Origin: Brachyspira hyodysenteriae ATCC 27164
Lineage (GTDB): Bacteria; Spirochaetota; Brachyspiria; Brachyspirales; Brachyspiraceae
Reading direction: 5' to 3'
Length of the DNA: 64,000 nt
Assembly (NCBI RefSeq): GCF_001676785.2
Contig: NZ_CP015910.2
Location: 310,001-374,000 of the forward strand
A model generated the notes under the pieces. That model searched no databases. It saw only the letters and a list, made by a program, of their open reading frames with translations, and was not told the origin of the DNA. Shown in pieces: positions 52,107 through 62,266 of the stretch (position 1 is its first letter; each line of letters opens with the position of its first letter). Position numbers and translations under genes: made by a program.

Positions 52107-53012
52107 TTAAAATCTTAAACTAAATCCAATTCTAGGAAATAATGCAAATCTTATATTTGAAAGATATTTTGCCCAATCCGGAAAGCTGCTCCAAGCAGGT
52201 ATATTAAATGCAGAGAAACCTGCAGTTAAAGAAGTAACACCGCCTGTTACAGTATTGTATACATTCCCAGTCCAAGGTCTCACATAATAACCTATTTCAA
52301 GAATTGCTATATCTATAGTAGGTTTAACTCTCCATTCTTTAGTAGGAAATAATTCTATATTCCAACCTAACTCATAAGAAATATATAAAGCAGCATCATG
52401 AACAGTATGTTCTGTTTTTATACCTGTAAGTCCATTTTCTGTAGATACAGTGTAGAAGAATGCATCTATTCCAAAACGGAAAGCATTATAAAATTGTCTT
52501 TTGGGTCCGTAGAATTTTACTCCAAAAGTAACCGGCATAAATATAAATGAAGCATTGAAAGTTGTATCTTTACCAACAACTCCGGCATAACTTCCCTGAC
52601 CCAATGCTTCTAATAATTTTCCGGCATTTTCTTTTGTTATAGTCAAATTATAAGTGCTTGAATAAAGTCCGATTCCGCTTTCTAAAGCTATTTGATTATG
52701 AACAAATATTGAATATGATATAGCAGGTATATACCAAGCAGAACCTTTTGCATCAGCATAATCAAAATATTTGTTTATATCTCCAAGGTCAAATCCCAAT
52801 AATCCGCTTAGATTTACACCATTATTTACAACTGTATTAAATAGTAATGGATGAAAAATAGCTCCGCCTGGATTGAGATTAACGCTTATCATTTGTCTTC
52901 CTTTTATCCAGCTGTAATCATCGCCTGTTACTTCTGTAGAAAGAGGGAGTCCTTTAGCAAATAAAGAAAAACTATTAAATAGAATAATTAATAATATTAA
53001 ATATTTTTTCAT
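52107..53012 (-). CDS. Outer-membrane beta-barrel protein, paralogue 4
   Basis: The 301-residue protein has a signal peptide (cleavage near LFA-KG) and barrel-type strands: ISVNLNPGGAIFHPLLFN, YIPAISYSIFVHNQIALESGIGLYSS, FIFMPVTFGVKFYGPKRQFYNAFRFGIDAFFY, ALYISYELGWNIELFPTKEWRVKPTIDIAILEIGYYVRPW, and ends IRFALFPRIGFSLRF with a terminal Phe. It is the largest barrel of the cluster. No family name can be given with confidence. Confidence 0.72.
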   Translation of the reverse strand: MKKYLILLIILFNSFSLFAKGLPLSTEVTGDDYSWIKGRQMISVNLNPGGAIFHPLLFNTVVNNGVNLSGLLGFDLGDINKYFDYADAKGSAWYIPAISYSIFVHNQIALESGIGLYSSTYNLTITKENAGKLLEALGQGSYAGVVGKDTTFNASFIFMPVTFGVKFYGPKRQFYNAFRFGIDAFFYTVSTENGLTGIKTEHTVHDAALYISYELGWNIELFPTKEWRVKPTIDIAILEIGYYVRPWTGNVYNTVTGGVTSLTAGFSAFNIPAWSSFPDWAKYLSNIRFALFPRIGFSLRF

Positions 53013-53027
53013 AATAAAACTCGATTA

Positions 53028-53564
53028 TTATTTTATAGCTTCACCATTAGTAAATTTACCATTTGATTTTTTTAATATGCTTTCAATTTCAGCTCTTTTG
53101 TCAGGAGGTAAATTAGTACCAGCCAATATTTTATCGGAATCACTTAAATCTATTTTGTCAGCACCAGAATCTAAAACAGCGCTTATTAAATTTCCAACAA
53201 CAGCTTCTCCGCCTTCATCATCAAGTACATCAAGTATGGCATCCACTGCTTTTTTTGCATCTTCATCCATTTTTACGACATAAAGTTCATTTCCAGCAGG
53301 AGCAGCCATTATATATCCGCCTTTATCATCTTTATATATTCCTCCTATACCTAGTACAGGTTCTTCGAAAGTGTAATTTCCATCATTTTTACTATTAGAA
53401 AGAGTAAGATTATTTCCATTTACAGTTGCATTTTGCCAATTTCCGCTTTGCATTTTTGAAAGTATTAAATCTGCGCCTGGTTTAGTTATTTTTACGCCAT
53501 AATCTTTTGTACATGAAATTATCATTAAAAATGATATAATCGAAATAATAGATAGTGTTTTCAT
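53028..53564 (-). CDS. Lipoprotein of unknown function, first gene of the envelope cluster
   Basis: The 178-residue protein has a lipoprotein signal (MIISC, Cys18). The mature region starts KITKPGADLILSKMQSGNWQNATVNGNNLTLSN and holds an acidic helical part (KMDEDAKKAVDAILDVLDDEGGEAVVGNLISAVLDSGADKIDLSDSDKILAGTNLPPDKRAEIESIL). No family recognised. GGAAA precedes the ATG. The gene is followed at 15 bases by the largest barrel, so it likely heads the operon; its promoter would lie in the AT-rich 53565-53819 stretch. Confidence 0.65.
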   Translation of the reverse strand: MKTLSIISIISFLMIISCTKDYGVKITKPGADLILSKMQSGNWQNATVNGNNLTLSNSKNDGNYTFEEPVLGIGGIYKDDKGGYIMAAPAGNELYVVKMDEDAKKAVDAILDVLDDEGGEAVVGNLISAVLDSGADKIDLSDSDKILAGTNLPPDKRAEIESILKKSNGKFTNGEAIK

Positions 53565-53819
53565 AGCATATTTCCATAAAGTAAATTATTTTTTATAATA
53601 TTTTTATATTATAAATTAGCAGGTAAAATATTACAATTTGAATTGTTGATTTTTTTTATATTTTTTTACTATTTTCAATATTTTTTAAAAAAATTGAATA
53701 TTTTTTTTACATTTTCTATATTTTTTGATTGCATAACTATTATCTATTAAGGTGATGAAATTACGTTTTTTTATTATATGATTGGTTCTTTTTTTTAATT
53801 AAAATATTTATATTTTTTA

Positions 53820-54482
53820 TTATTTCATGCTTTTTTGTTTTTCTTTTTTATCTATTATAGATCTGCTTGCTAATTCATTTTTTATATCATTAATAGTTAT
53901 TCCTTTTTCTACCATCAAAACTAAGCTATGATAAAGTAAATCTGATAATTCATATATAGTTTCTTTGCTGCTGTCATTTTTAGCACCTATTATAACTTCT
54001 GTGCATTCTTCACCGACTTTTTTTAATATTTTATCTATTCCGCTGTTAAATAAATAAGTTGTATATGATCCTTCTGTTTGATTGATTTTTCTTCCCTCTA
54101 TAAGCTTATAAAGTTTGTCAATAGAAAAGTCTTTATAATCTTCTTTTGAATACACTTCATTAAAAAAGCAAGATTCACTTCCTGTATGACAAGCAGGACC
54201 GTCTTTTATTACTTCTATAACTAAAGCATCATTATCGCAATCAGATTTTATTGATTGTATATGCTGATAATTTCCGGATGTTTCTCCTTTTCTCCATAAC
54301 TCTTGTCTGCTTCTGCTGTAGAAACAAGTTTTTTCTTCCTTTATGCTTATTTCAAGACTTTCTTTATTCATATATGCTAGAGTTAAAACTTCTTTTGTGT
54401 AATAATCTATTACTATGGCAGGTATCAAACCTTTATCATCAAATTTTAATTTTTCTATTTCATTTTGATTTATATTATTCAT
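53820..54482 (-). CDS. hisIE: Bifunctional phosphoribosyl-AMP cyclohydrolase / phosphoribosyl-ATP pyrophosphatase
   Basis: The 220-residue fusion has HisI residues 1-115 (LIPAIVIDYYTKEVLTLAYMNKESLEIS, TCFYSRSRQELWRKGETSGNYQHIQSIKSDCDNDALVIEV, DGPACHTGSESCFF with the zinc cysteines) and HisE residues 120-205 (LYKLIEGRK, SYTTYLFNSGIDKILKKVGEECTEVIIGAKN, ELSDLLYHSLVLM). It carries out steps two and three of histidine synthesis. It stands alone; no other his gene is adjacent, so the pathway is scattered in this genome. Confidence 0.94.
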   Translation of the reverse strand: MNNINQNEIEKLKFDDKGLIPAIVIDYYTKEVLTLAYMNKESLEISIKEEKTCFYSRSRQELWRKGETSGNYQHIQSIKSDCDNDALVIEVIKDGPACHTGSESCFFNEVYSKEDYKDFSIDKLYKLIEGRKINQTEGSYTTYLFNSGIDKILKKVGEECTEVIIGAKNDSSKETIYELSDLLYHSLVLMVEKGITINDIKNELASRSIIDKKEKQKSMK

Positions 54483-54801
54483 AAATAATTCCTAAAATAT
54501 TGTTAGCAGTAATTATGCTATAAATATAGTTTTTTTGCAATATGTTAATTAATAATATTTAATAAGGTTTTACTATTAATTTTGTTAAAAAAATTGTTAT
54601 ATTTAGATATATTCAGTAAGATTGGTATTGAAATATTTCGCTTTTTGTTTTAAAAAAATCATTTTTTATAAAATAAATGTTAAAGTTATAAAAAATATAT
54701 GAAGTGAAAAACTGATAAAATTGAAGTATTTATTAGCGACTAATAATAAGAAAATATTAATTAAAATTATAAAAAATAGTAAAAAAACTATTAAATACTA
54801 T
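54483..54801. other. AT-rich gap between hisIE and the str operon promoter
   Basis: Very AT-rich sequence with no ORF, RNA gene or repeat that can be supported. Part of it must hold the hisIE promoter reading leftward and the upstream region of the ribosomal promoter. Confidence 0.4.
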
Positions 54802-54830
54802 TGATTTTTTTGTATAGTTGCTTTATAATG
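54802..54830 (+). promoter_or_regulatory. Promoter of the str/S10 ribosomal operon
   Basis: TTGATT (54802-54807), 17-base spacer, TATAAT (54825-54830). The leader to rpsL is about 190 bases and contains TATAGTAT/ATACTATA complementary segments that could form a regulatory stem. Confidence 0.7.
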
Positions 54831-54979
54831 CTCTCACTTTCATAAAAGCGATTAAAGCGTATAGTATGTTTTTCTCACTATTAATTAGGTTTTAATACTA
54901 TAATTGCTCAGTTGATATATACTGTTTCGTGTTTGAAGTTTTATAAGATAAAAATATTAATGTTGTCATTCATTGAAAA

Positions 54980-55012
54980 ATGGATTGGCTTGTAAAAAAA
55001 ATAAAGAATTAG
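54980..55012 (+). CDS. Possible 10-residue leader peptide before rpsL
   Basis: A short frame, ATG to TAG, encodes [10 protein letters not shown]. Its stop overlaps the rpsL ribosome binding site (TAGAGG), the arrangement of a leader peptide whose translation could open or shield that site. It has only a weak ribosome binding site itself, so it may be chance. Confidence 0.25.
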   Translation: MDWLVKKIKN

Positions 55013-55026
55013 AGGTTTTGTATTTT

Positions 55027-55401
55027 ATGCCTACAATTAATCAATTAGTAAGAAAAGGTCGCAAGCGTATAATAAACAAGACAAAATCGCCTGCATTAAT
55101 GAAATGTCCGCAAAGAGAAGGGGTTTGTACTCGTGTAACAACAACTACACCAAAAAAACCTAACTCAGCTATGCGTAAAATTGCTCGTGTAAGAGTAACT
55201 AACGGTATGGAAGTAACAGCTTATATTCCTGGTATAGACCATACACTTCAGGAACACAACCGTGTACTTATAAGAGGCGGTAGGGTTAAAGACTTACCTG
55301 GTTGTCGTTATCACATAGTTCGCGGAAGCCGTGAAGCTACAGGTGTAGAAAAGAGAATGAAAGCTAGAAGTAAATATGGTACTAAAAAACCAAAGGCTTA
55401 A
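55027..55401 (+). CDS. rpsL: Ribosomal protein S12
   Basis: The true start is the ATG at 55027 ([14 protein letters not shown]), 11 bases after AGAGG; the frame stays open upstream to 54973. The 124-residue protein has the decoding-centre loop [19 protein letters not shown], with Lys at the positions where changes give streptomycin resistance, and [17 protein letters not shown]. It is first of the str operon, followed 14 bases later by rpsG. Confidence 0.98.
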   Translation: MPTINQLVRKGRKRIINKTKSPALMKCPQREGVCTRVTTTTPKKPNSAMRKIARVRVTNGMEVTAYIPGIDHTLQEHNRVLIRGGRVKDLPGCRYHIVRGSREATGVEKRMKARSKYGTKKPKA

Positions 55402-55415
55402 TGGAGTGAAGTAAT

Positions 55416-55886
55416 ATGGCTAGAAGAAGAAGAGCACAAACTAGAAAAATAGATGCTGATCCAGTTTATGGAAGCGTTGTTATTAGTAAATTTATAAATA
55501 AGCTAATGTATGACGGTAAAAAAAGTAAAGCTGAAAATATATTTTATAAAGCTATGGATTTAGTTAAAGAGAAAACAGGTAAAGACGGTTTAGAGGCTTT
55601 TAATGAAGCTATAGAAAATATCAAGCCTCGTGTAGAAGTAAAATCAAGAAGAGTTGGCGGATCTACATATCAGGTTCCTGTTGATGTAAGACCAGACAGA
55701 CAAAATTCTTTAGCATTCACATGGCTTATAGATGCTTCAAGAAAAAGAGGCGGAAGAAGCATGATTGAACGTTTATCAAATGAAATAGTAGACGCTATAG
55801 ATGGTAAAGGTCAGGCCGTTGCTAAGAGAGATACAGTTCATAGAATGGCTGAAGGTAACAAAGCATTCGCACACTTTAGGTGGTAG
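55416..55886 (+). CDS. rpsG: Ribosomal protein S7
   Basis: The 156-residue protein matches S7: [83 protein letters not shown] and the terminal [15 protein letters not shown]. It begins assembly of the 30S head and in other bacteria represses its own operon. A GGAG-like site lies between it and rpsL. Confidence 0.98.
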   Translation: MARRRRAQTRKIDADPVYGSVVISKFINKLMYDGKKSKAENIFYKAMDLVKEKTGKDGLEAFNEAIENIKPRVEVKSRRVGGSTYQVPVDVRPDRQNSLAFTWLIDASRKRGGRSMIERLSNEIVDAIDGKGQAVAKRDTVHRMAEGNKAFAHFRW

Positions 55887-55906
55887 TTTTTAAGGAGAAT
55901 ATTTAA

Positions 55907-57988
55907 GTGGCACGTCAAATTTCATTAGAAAACACACGTAATATTGGTATTATGGCTCACATTGATGCTGGTAAGACTACTTTAAGTGAGCGTATATTAT
56001 TCTTTACAGGTAAAACACATAGATTAGGCGAGGTTCATGAAGGTGCAGCTGAAATGGACTGGATGGAACAGGAAAGAGAAAGAGGTATTACAATTACTTC
56101 TGCTGCAACAACTTGTTTTTGGAATGGTCATAGAATTAACTTGATAGACACTCCGGGACACGTTGACTTCACTGCTGAGGTAGAAAGATCTTTGAGAGTA
56201 TTAGACAGTGCAGTTGGTGTTTTCTGTTCAGTTGGAGGTGTACAGCCTCAGAGTGAAACAGTTTGGAGACAAGCAAGTAATTATAAAATTCCTAGAGCTA
56301 TTTTTGTTAATAAAATGGACAGAATAGGTGCTAATTTCTATGCTGTTTTAGATCAAACTAGAGAAAGATTAAAAGCTAACAGTCACCCAGTAGTTATACC
56401 TATAGGTGCAGAAAGTAATTTCGAGGGTGTTGTTGACTTAGTAAATATGAAAGAAATAATTTGGGTTTCTGAAGATGGCATGAAAATGGAAGAGAGAGAA
56501 ATCAGACCTGAATTAAAAGAAAAAGCAGAAGAATACAGAAATTCTTTATTAGAAGCAATCGTTGAATATGATGATGATGCTATGAATAAGTTCTTTGAAG
56601 GTGAGGAAATAGATGTTCCTACTATAAAAAGACTTATAAGAACAGCTACATTAACAGCTGACTTCTTCCCAATGTTCTGCGGTACAGCATTCAAAAACAA
56701 AGGTATTCAAGTATTAATAAATGGTGTTGTTGATTATTTACCATCTCCTATAGATAAGCCTGAAGTAGAAGGTACAGATTTAGATGGTAATGTTATAAAA
56801 AGAAAAATTGCTGATGATGAGAAATTCAGTGCATTAGCATTCAAAATAATGACAGACCCACACGTTGGAAAAATAGCATTCTTAAGAGTTTATTCTGGAA
56901 TATTAGAATCTGGTTCTTATGTTCTTAATGCTACAAAAGGTAAAAGAGAGCGTATCGGAAGAATACTTCAGATGCATGCTAATAAAAGAGAAGAAATTGA
57001 ACAGGTATATGCTGGTGATATAGCAGCAGCAGTAGGACTTAAAGATACTACAACAGGTGATACATTATGTCCTGAAAATGCTCCTATCATCTTAGAATCA
57101 ATTAACTTCCCAGAGCCAGTAATTAACGTTGCTATAGAGCCTAAAACAAAAGGCGACAGAGATAAAATGTCAGTTGCTTTATCAAGACTTGCTGAAGAAG
57201 ACCCAACATTCAGAGTTAGCTTTGATGAAGAAACAGGTCAGACAATCATCGCAGGTATGGGTGAGCTTCACTTAGAAATCATCTGTGATAGAATGAAAAG
57301 AGAATATAAAGTTGAGGCAAATGTTGGACGTCCTCAAGTATCTTATAGAGAAGGTATCAAGAAAACAGTTGAGGTACAAGGTAAATTCGTACGTCAGTCA
57401 GGCGGTAAAGGTCAGTACGGTGATGTATGGCTAAGAATAGGACCTAATGAACCTAATGGCGGATTCAAATTCAATAATGAAATCGTTGGAGGAGCAGTAC
57501 CAAGAGAATATATACCAGCTGTAGAAAAAGGCTGTGTAGAATCTATGAATACAGGTGTTCTTGCTAACTATCCAATGCTTGATGTTGTAGTATCAGCATT
57601 TGACGGTTCATTCCACCCAGTAGACTCATCAGAAATGGCATTTAAGATTGCTGCTTCTATGGGATTCAAAGATGGATGTAAAAAAGCAGATCCTTATTTG
57701 TTAGAGCCTATGATGACAGTAGAAGTTGTAACTCCTGAAGATTATATGGGTGATATAATAGGTGACTTGGCTTCAAGAAGAGGACAGGTTCACGGATTTA
57801 CAGATAAATCTGGTTATAAATCTATCAATGCTACAGTACCTCTTGCAGAGATGTTCGGTTATACAACAAGTATAAGAAACGTATCTCAAGGTAGAGCAAG
57901 CTATACAATGCAGTTCTCACATTATGAGGAAGTACCTAAAAACGTAGCAGAAGAGATAATCGGTGCTAGAATGGGTAATAATAAGTAA
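55907..57988 (+). CDS. fusA: Elongation factor G
   Basis: The 693-residue translocase starts with GTG at 55907, preceded by AAGGAGA. G motifs are normal: [15 protein letters not shown], the switch I segment [27 protein letters not shown] and NKMDR. Domains II-V follow, with domain [17 protein letters not shown] and domain [22 protein letters not shown]. Length and order are standard for the main EF-G. Confidence 0.98.
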   Translation: MARQISLENTRNIGIMAHIDAGKTTLSERILFFTGKTHRLGEVHEGAAEMDWMEQERERGITITSAATTCFWNGHRINLIDTPGHVDFTAEVERSLRVLDSAVGVFCSVGGVQPQSETVWRQASNYKIPRAIFVNKMDRIGANFYAVLDQTRERLKANSHPVVIPIGAESNFEGVVDLVNMKEIIWVSEDGMKMEEREIRPELKEKAEEYRNSLLEAIVEYDDDAMNKFFEGEEIDVPTIKRLIRTATLTADFFPMFCGTAFKNKGIQVLINGVVDYLPSPIDKPEVEGTDLDGNVIKRKIADDEKFSALAFKIMTDPHVGKIAFLRVYSGILESGSYVLNATKGKRERIGRILQMHANKREEIEQVYAGDIAAAVGLKDTTTGDTLCPENAPIILESINFPEPVINVAIEPKTKGDRDKMSVALSRLAEEDPTFRVSFDEETGQTIIAGMGELHLEIICDRMKREYKVEANVGRPQVSYREGIKKTVEVQGKFVRQSGGKGQYGDVWLRIGPNEPNGGFKFNNEIVGGAVPREYIPAVEKGCVESMNTGVLANYPMLDVVVSAFDGSFHPVDSSEMAFKIAASMGFKDGCKKADPYLLEPMMTVEVVTPEDYMGDIIGDLASRRGQVHGFTDKSGYKSINATVPLAEMFGYTTSIRNVSQGRASYTMQFSHYEEVPKNVAEEIIGARMGNNK

Positions 57989-58063
57989 GTAAGTAACTAA
58001 TAAAATATTAGTATTAAAATAAAAAATAAATTTCCTAAAGGATAAAATAATTGGAGGATTAAA

Positions 58064-59290
58064 ATGGCTAAAGGAACTTACGAAGGTAATAAAACACACG
58101 TAAACGTTGGTACTATTGGACACGTTGACCATGGTAAAACAACATTAACATCAGCAATAACAGCAGTATCATCTGCTATGTTCCCAGCAACAGTACAGAA
58201 AGTTGCTTATGACTCAGTAGCAAAAGCTTCTGAAAGTCAAGGTAGAAGAGACCCAACAAAAATATTAACAATCGCAACATCACACGTAGAATACGAATCT
58301 GACAACAGACACTACGCACACGTAGACTGTCCAGGTCACGCTGACTACATTAAAAACATGATTACAGGTGCTGCTCAGATGGATGGTGCTATCTTAGTAG
58401 TATCAGCAGAAGACGGTGTAATGCCACAAACAAAAGAACACGTACTTCTTTCTAGACAAGTAGGTGTAAACTACATCGTTGTATTCTTAAACAAATGTGA
58501 TAAATTAGATGACCCAGAAATGGCTGAAATAGTAGAAGCAGAAGTAATAGACGTATTAGACCACTATGGTTTCGATGGTTCTAAAACTCCTATCATCAGA
58601 GGTTCTGCAATTAAAGCTATTCAAGCAATTGAAGCAGGAAAAGATCCTAGAACTGATCCAGATTGTAAATGTATATTAGACTTATTAAATGCATTAGATA
58701 CATATATTCCAGATCCAGTACGTGAAGTAGATAAAGACTTCTTAATGTCAATCGAAGACGTATACTCAATTCCTGGAAGAGGTACAGTTGTTACAGGAAG
58801 AATTGAAAGAGGTAAAATTGAGAAAGGTAATGAAGTTGAAATCGTTGGTATCAGACCTACTCAAAAAACAACTTGTACTGGTGTAGAAATGTTCAAGAAA
58901 GAAGTTGTTGGTATAGCTGGTTATAACGTTGGATGTCTTTTAAGAGGTATTGAACGTAAAGCAGTAGAAAGAGGACAGGTATTGGCTAAACCAGGTACAA
59001 TCACACCTCATAAAAAATTCGAAGCTGAAGTTTATATCTTGAAAAAAGAAGAAGGTGGAAGACACAGCGGTTTCGTAAGCGGTTACAGACCACAAATGTA
59101 CTTCAGAACAACAGACGTAACAGGAGTAATCAATTTACAAGGTGATGCACAAATGATTATGCCTGGTGACAATGCTAACTTAACTATCGAACTTATCACT
59201 CCAATCGCTATGGAAGAAAAACAAAGATTCGCTATACGTGAAGGTGGTAAAACAGTAGGTAACGGTGTTGTAACAAAAATATTAGAATAA
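58064..59290 (+). CDS. tuf: Elongation factor Tu
   Basis: The 408-residue factor brings aminoacyl-tRNA to the ribosome. P-loop [21 protein letters not shown] and the domain II/III motifs ([28 protein letters not shown]) are standard. Switch I is not: where EF-Tu nearly always has EEKARGITINTSHVEYE, this protein has [19 protein letters not shown], with the Arg-Gly pair lost while the Thr that binds Mg is kept. There is also an altered stretch in domain I ([18 protein letters not shown]). AATTGGAGG precedes the ATG. Confidence 0.97.
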   Translation: MAKGTYEGNKTHVNVGTIGHVDHGKTTLTSAITAVSSAMFPATVQKVAYDSVAKASESQGRRDPTKILTIATSHVEYESDNRHYAHVDCPGHADYIKNMITGAAQMDGAILVVSAEDGVMPQTKEHVLLSRQVGVNYIVVFLNKCDKLDDPEMAEIVEAEVIDVLDHYGFDGSKTPIIRGSAIKAIQAIEAGKDPRTDPDCKCILDLLNALDTYIPDPVREVDKDFLMSIEDVYSIPGRGTVVTGRIERGKIEKGNEVEIVGIRPTQKTTCTGVEMFKKEVVGIAGYNVGCLLRGIERKAVERGQVLAKPGTITPHKKFEAEVYILKKEEGGRHSGFVSGYRPQMYFRTTDVTGVINLQGDAQMIMPGDNANLTIELITPIAMEEKQRFAIREGGKTVGNGVVTKILE

Positions 59291-59305
59291 TTTAGAGCGA
59301 AAATA

Positions 59306-59340
59306 AAAGGGTATACCTTTTAATAAAAGATATACCCTTT
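59306..59340 (+). other. Hairpin between tuf and rpsJ
   Basis: AAAGGGTATA (59306-59315) pairs with TATACCCTTT (59331-59340). CTTTT and AAAAG continue the stem inside after one mismatch. No T run follows, so it may be a processing site or partial attenuator within the long operon. Confidence 0.6.
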
Positions 59341-59372
59341 AATAAATTAAGAGAAAGCGAGTAATTCAAGCT

Positions 59373-59678
59373 ATGAAAGAACAGAAAATACGAGTTAAAC
59401 TAAAAGCCTTTGATATTGAGCTTATTGATCAATCAGCTCAGTCTATAGTAGCTAGTGTAAAGAAAACAGGTGCTAGAGTATCAGGACCTATACCATTACC
59501 TACAAGCATTCGTAAGGTAACAGTAATAAGAAGTCCGCATGTAAACATTAAGTCAAGAGAACAATTTGAGATGCGCATATATAAAAGATTAATAGATATC
59601 TTTGATGTAACACCTCAGACAACAGAGTCTCTTAAGAAATTGGCGCTTCCAGCTGGGGTTGATGTTCAGCTTAAATAA
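59373..59678 (+). CDS. rpsJ: Ribosomal protein S10
   Basis: The 101-residue protein matches S10/Nus[68 protein letters not shown]. It belongs to the 30S head and also serves in transcription antitermination with NusB. It opens the S10 section of the cluster after the tuf hairpin. Confidence 0.98.
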   Translation: MKEQKIRVKLKAFDIELIDQSAQSIVASVKKTGARVSGPIPLPTSIRKVTVIRSPHVNIKSREQFEMRIYKRLIDIFDVTPQTTESLKKLALPAGVDVQLK

Positions 59679-59782
59679 GCGTTTAATTAAAAAATATTAA
59701 AGATAAAGCTTTACTACGTTTTATCTGTAATAGTTTGAAACATTAAAAAGTAGTAAGTAAAATCATTATAGAGGATTCGCCG

Positions 59783-60436
59783 ATGGTAGGAATAATTGGC
59801 AAAAAATTGGGTATGACAACAGTTTTCGATGAGACTGGTAATGCTATAGCAGTAACAGTTGTAGAGGCTGGACCATGCACAGTTATGCAGATAAGAGATA
59901 ATGAGAAAGATGGCTACAGTGCTATTCAATTAGGCTACGGTGCCGTAAAAGAAAAGCATTTAAAAAAGCCTCAGATAGGTCAATTTAAAAAAGCAAATTT
60001 AGAGCCTAAGAAATATTTAAAAGAGTTCAGAATGGACGATGCTAGTTCTTACACAGTAGGTCAAGAGCTTAAAGCAGATATATTTCAAGCAGGCGATTTT
60101 ATAGATGTTAGTTCTTTGAGTAAAGGTAGAGGTTTTGCCGGCGTAATGAAAAGACATAATTATGACGGCGGTCCTATGAGCCATGGTTCTAACTTTAGAA
60201 GAAGAGCAGGTTCTATAGGTTGTAACAGCTACCCTGCAAGAGTATGGAAAGGTAAAGGTATGCCTGGACATATGGGTAATACTTTGACTACTATACAAAA
60301 CTTAAAAGTAGTTGAAATAAGACCAGATGATAATTTGATTATGATAAAAGGTGCTATACCAGGTGCTATAAACAGCATAGTGAAATTAACATCAGCAGTA
60401 AAGAAACGTAATAAGAAGAAAAACTCAATGAATTAA
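59783..60436 (+). CDS. rplC: Ribosomal protein L3
   Basis: The 217-residue protein has the L3 pattern: VGIIGKKLGMTTVFDETGNAIAVTVVEAGPC, VSSLSKGRGFAGVMKRHNYDGGPMSHGSNFRRRAGSIG and KGKGMPGHMGNTLTT, which reaches the peptidyl transferase centre. A 104-base gap separates it from rpsJ and holds TTACTAC/GTAGTAA inverted segments, larger than the other gaps of this block. Confidence 0.98.
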   Translation: MVGIIGKKLGMTTVFDETGNAIAVTVVEAGPCTVMQIRDNEKDGYSAIQLGYGAVKEKHLKKPQIGQFKKANLEPKKYLKEFRMDDASSYTVGQELKADIFQAGDFIDVSSLSKGRGFAGVMKRHNYDGGPMSHGSNFRRRAGSIGCNSYPARVWKGKGMPGHMGNTLTTIQNLKVVEIRPDDNLIMIKGAIPGAINSIVKLTSAVKKRNKKKNSMN

Positions 60437-60464
60437 TAGAGTGAAATAATAACAGGATGATAAA

Positions 60465-61112
60465 ATGGAAGTAGTAATACTAAATGAAAATGGAGATAGC
60501 GTAGGCAATTTAGAGATTGTTGACGAGATATTTAAATCAGAAGTTAACAATAATCTACTTTACGAAGCAATCAAAAATGAATTAGCTAACAGACGTCAGG
60601 GAACTCACTCTACAAAAACAAGAGCAGAAGTTTCAGGAGGCGGTAAAAAGCCTTGGAGACAAAAAGGTACAGGAAGAGCTAGAGCAGGTTCTACTAGATC
60701 CCCAATTTGGGTAGGCGGTGGTAAAACACATACTCCTAAGCCTAGAGATTATAGCTACAGATTGCCAAAGAAAATGAAACGTAAGGCTCTATTGTCTGTT
60801 TTATCTTTAAAATATGGAAGCAATGTTCTTAAAGTTTTTGAGGATTTTACATTTGACGCTCCAAAAACAAAAAGAATGGCTAGTTTTATAAGTAAGGTTA
60901 AAGAACCAAATACAAGAAAGGTGGCATTTGTAGTAGGTAAAGATGAATCTTTAGGAGATAATTATAATAAATTATTATTATCTTTAAGAAACATCAAAGA
61001 TTTAAAGCTTGTAAATGCAGACAGTATGTCTATACATCCTTTATTTTATGCTGATGAGGTATATTTTACTAAAACAGCTTTATCTAAATTAAATGCTAGA
61101 ATTAAGGGTTAA
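60465..61112 (+). CDS. rplD: Ribosomal protein L4
   Basis: The 215-residue protein has the tunnel loop of L4: NRRQGTHSTKTRAEVSGGGKKPWRQKGTGRARAGSTRSPIWVGGGKTHTPKPRDY, then KKMKRKALLSVLSLKYG. L4 lines the exit tunnel near the macrolide site; in other bacteria it also controls the S10 operon. AGGATGATAAAATG gives the start. Confidence 0.98.
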   Translation: MEVVILNENGDSVGNLEIVDEIFKSEVNNNLLYEAIKNELANRRQGTHSTKTRAEVSGGGKKPWRQKGTGRARAGSTRSPIWVGGGKTHTPKPRDYSYRLPKKMKRKALLSVLSLKYGSNVLKVFEDFTFDAPKTKRMASFISKVKEPNTRKVAFVVGKDESLGDNYNKLLLSLRNIKDLKLVNADSMSIHPLFYADEVYFTKTALSKLNARIKG

Positions 61113-61117
61113 AAAAT

Positions 61118-61417
61118 ATGAGCATGTATTCACTTTTAATTGAGCCTATACTTACAGAAAAAAGTAATATGCTTAGAACTGAGCCTAGAGGAACAGAGAA
61201 GCGTTATTATGTATTTAAAGTAAGACAGGACGCTAATAAGACAGAATTAAAGAAAGCGGTTGAGAAAATATTTAATGTACATCCGCTAGATTGTAAGATA
61301 ATAAATGTTAAGCCTAAGAAGAAAAATCGCAGAATGAGCAGACGCGGATATACACGCAGCTATAAAAAAGCGATAATAGTTCTTGACGGCAAAGAATCAA
61401 TAGATATAGTAAAATAA
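61118..61417 (+). CDS. rplW: Ribosomal protein L23
   Basis: The 99-residue protein shows L23 features: LLIEPILTEKSNML, YYVFKVRQDANKTELKKAVEKIFNV and a basic extended loop (KPKKKNRRMSRRGYTRSYKKAIIVL). It stands at the tunnel exit, the docking site of trigger factor and SRP. Five bases separate it from rplD. Confidence 0.97.
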   Translation: MSMYSLLIEPILTEKSNMLRTEPRGTEKRYYVFKVRQDANKTELKKAVEKIFNVHPLDCKIINVKPKKKNRRMSRRGYTRSYKKAIIVLDGKESIDIVK

Positions 61418-61429
61418 TGAGGGATACCG

Positions 61430-62266
61430 ATGGCTATTAAGAAATTTAAACCGACAACACCAAGTTTGCGTTATCGTACAGTAGTAGATTTTTCGGATAT
61501 TACAACAAATGAGCCTTGTAAATCATTAGTATGCGGAAAAAAACGTATAAGCGGACGCGGTTCAAATGGTCGTATAACTATGCGTCGTCGCGGAGGCGGA
61601 CATAAAAAACTATTTAGATTTGTAGATTTTAGAAGAGATAAACATGATGTAGAAGCTAAAGTAGTTTCTATAGAGTATGATCCTAACAGAACAGCTCGTA
61701 TAGCTTTACTACACTACACAGATGGCGAGAAAAGATACATAATATGGCCATTGGGACTTAATGTAGGCGATAGAGTAGTAAGCGGTGAAAATGCAAAAGT
61801 TAAAATTGGATGCAGTTTACCATTGAAAAAAATTCCATTAGGTACTATAATACATAACATTGAAATAACTCCTGGAAAAGGCGGTCAGCTTGTTAGAGCA
61901 GCAGGAGGTGGTGCTCAGATAACAGCTAAATCAGGCGGTTATTGTGTAATAAGACTTCGTTCAGGCGAAGAAAGAAGAATACTAGAAAACTGTTATGCTA
62001 CTATAGGTCAGATTGGAAATTTAGATCATTTCAATACTACAGACGGTAAAGCTGGAACTACTAGACATAAAGGTAGAAGACCTAAAGTAAGAGGTGTTGT
62101 AATGAACCCAGTAGATCACCCACACGGTGGTGGTGAAGGTAAAAGCGGACAGGGTAACCCACATCCGGTTTCACCTACAGGTGTACCTACTAAGGGATAC
62201 AAAACTAGAAAGAAACACAAGTATTCTGACAGATTAATAATCAAGAGAAGAGGGGGTAAGAAGTAA
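61430..62266 (+). CDS. rplB: Ribosomal protein L2
   Basis: The 278-residue protein matches L2: [64 protein letters not shown], and the conserved [33 protein letters not shown] near the peptidyl transferase centre, with its invariant His. Its stop codon shares a base with the start of rpsS. Confidence 0.98.
   Translation: MAIKKFKPTTPSLRYRTVVDFSDITTNEPCKSLVCGKKRISGRGSNGRITMRRRGGGHKKLFRFVDFRRDKHDVEAKVVSIEYDPNRTARIALLHYTDGEKRYIIWPLGLNVGDRVVSGENAKVKIGCSLPLKKIPLGTIIHNIEITPGKGGQLVRAAGGGAQITAKSGGYCVIRLRSGEERRILENCYATIGQIGNLDHFNTTDGKAGTTRHKGRRPKVRGVVMNPVDHPHGGGEGKSGQGNPHPVSPTGVPTKGYKTRKKHKYSDRLIIKRRGGKK

Noticed and set aside
59714-59929. Minus-strand frame in the rpsJ-rplC gap
   Set aside because: Most of it is antisense to rplC; there is no start signal and the composition is atypical.
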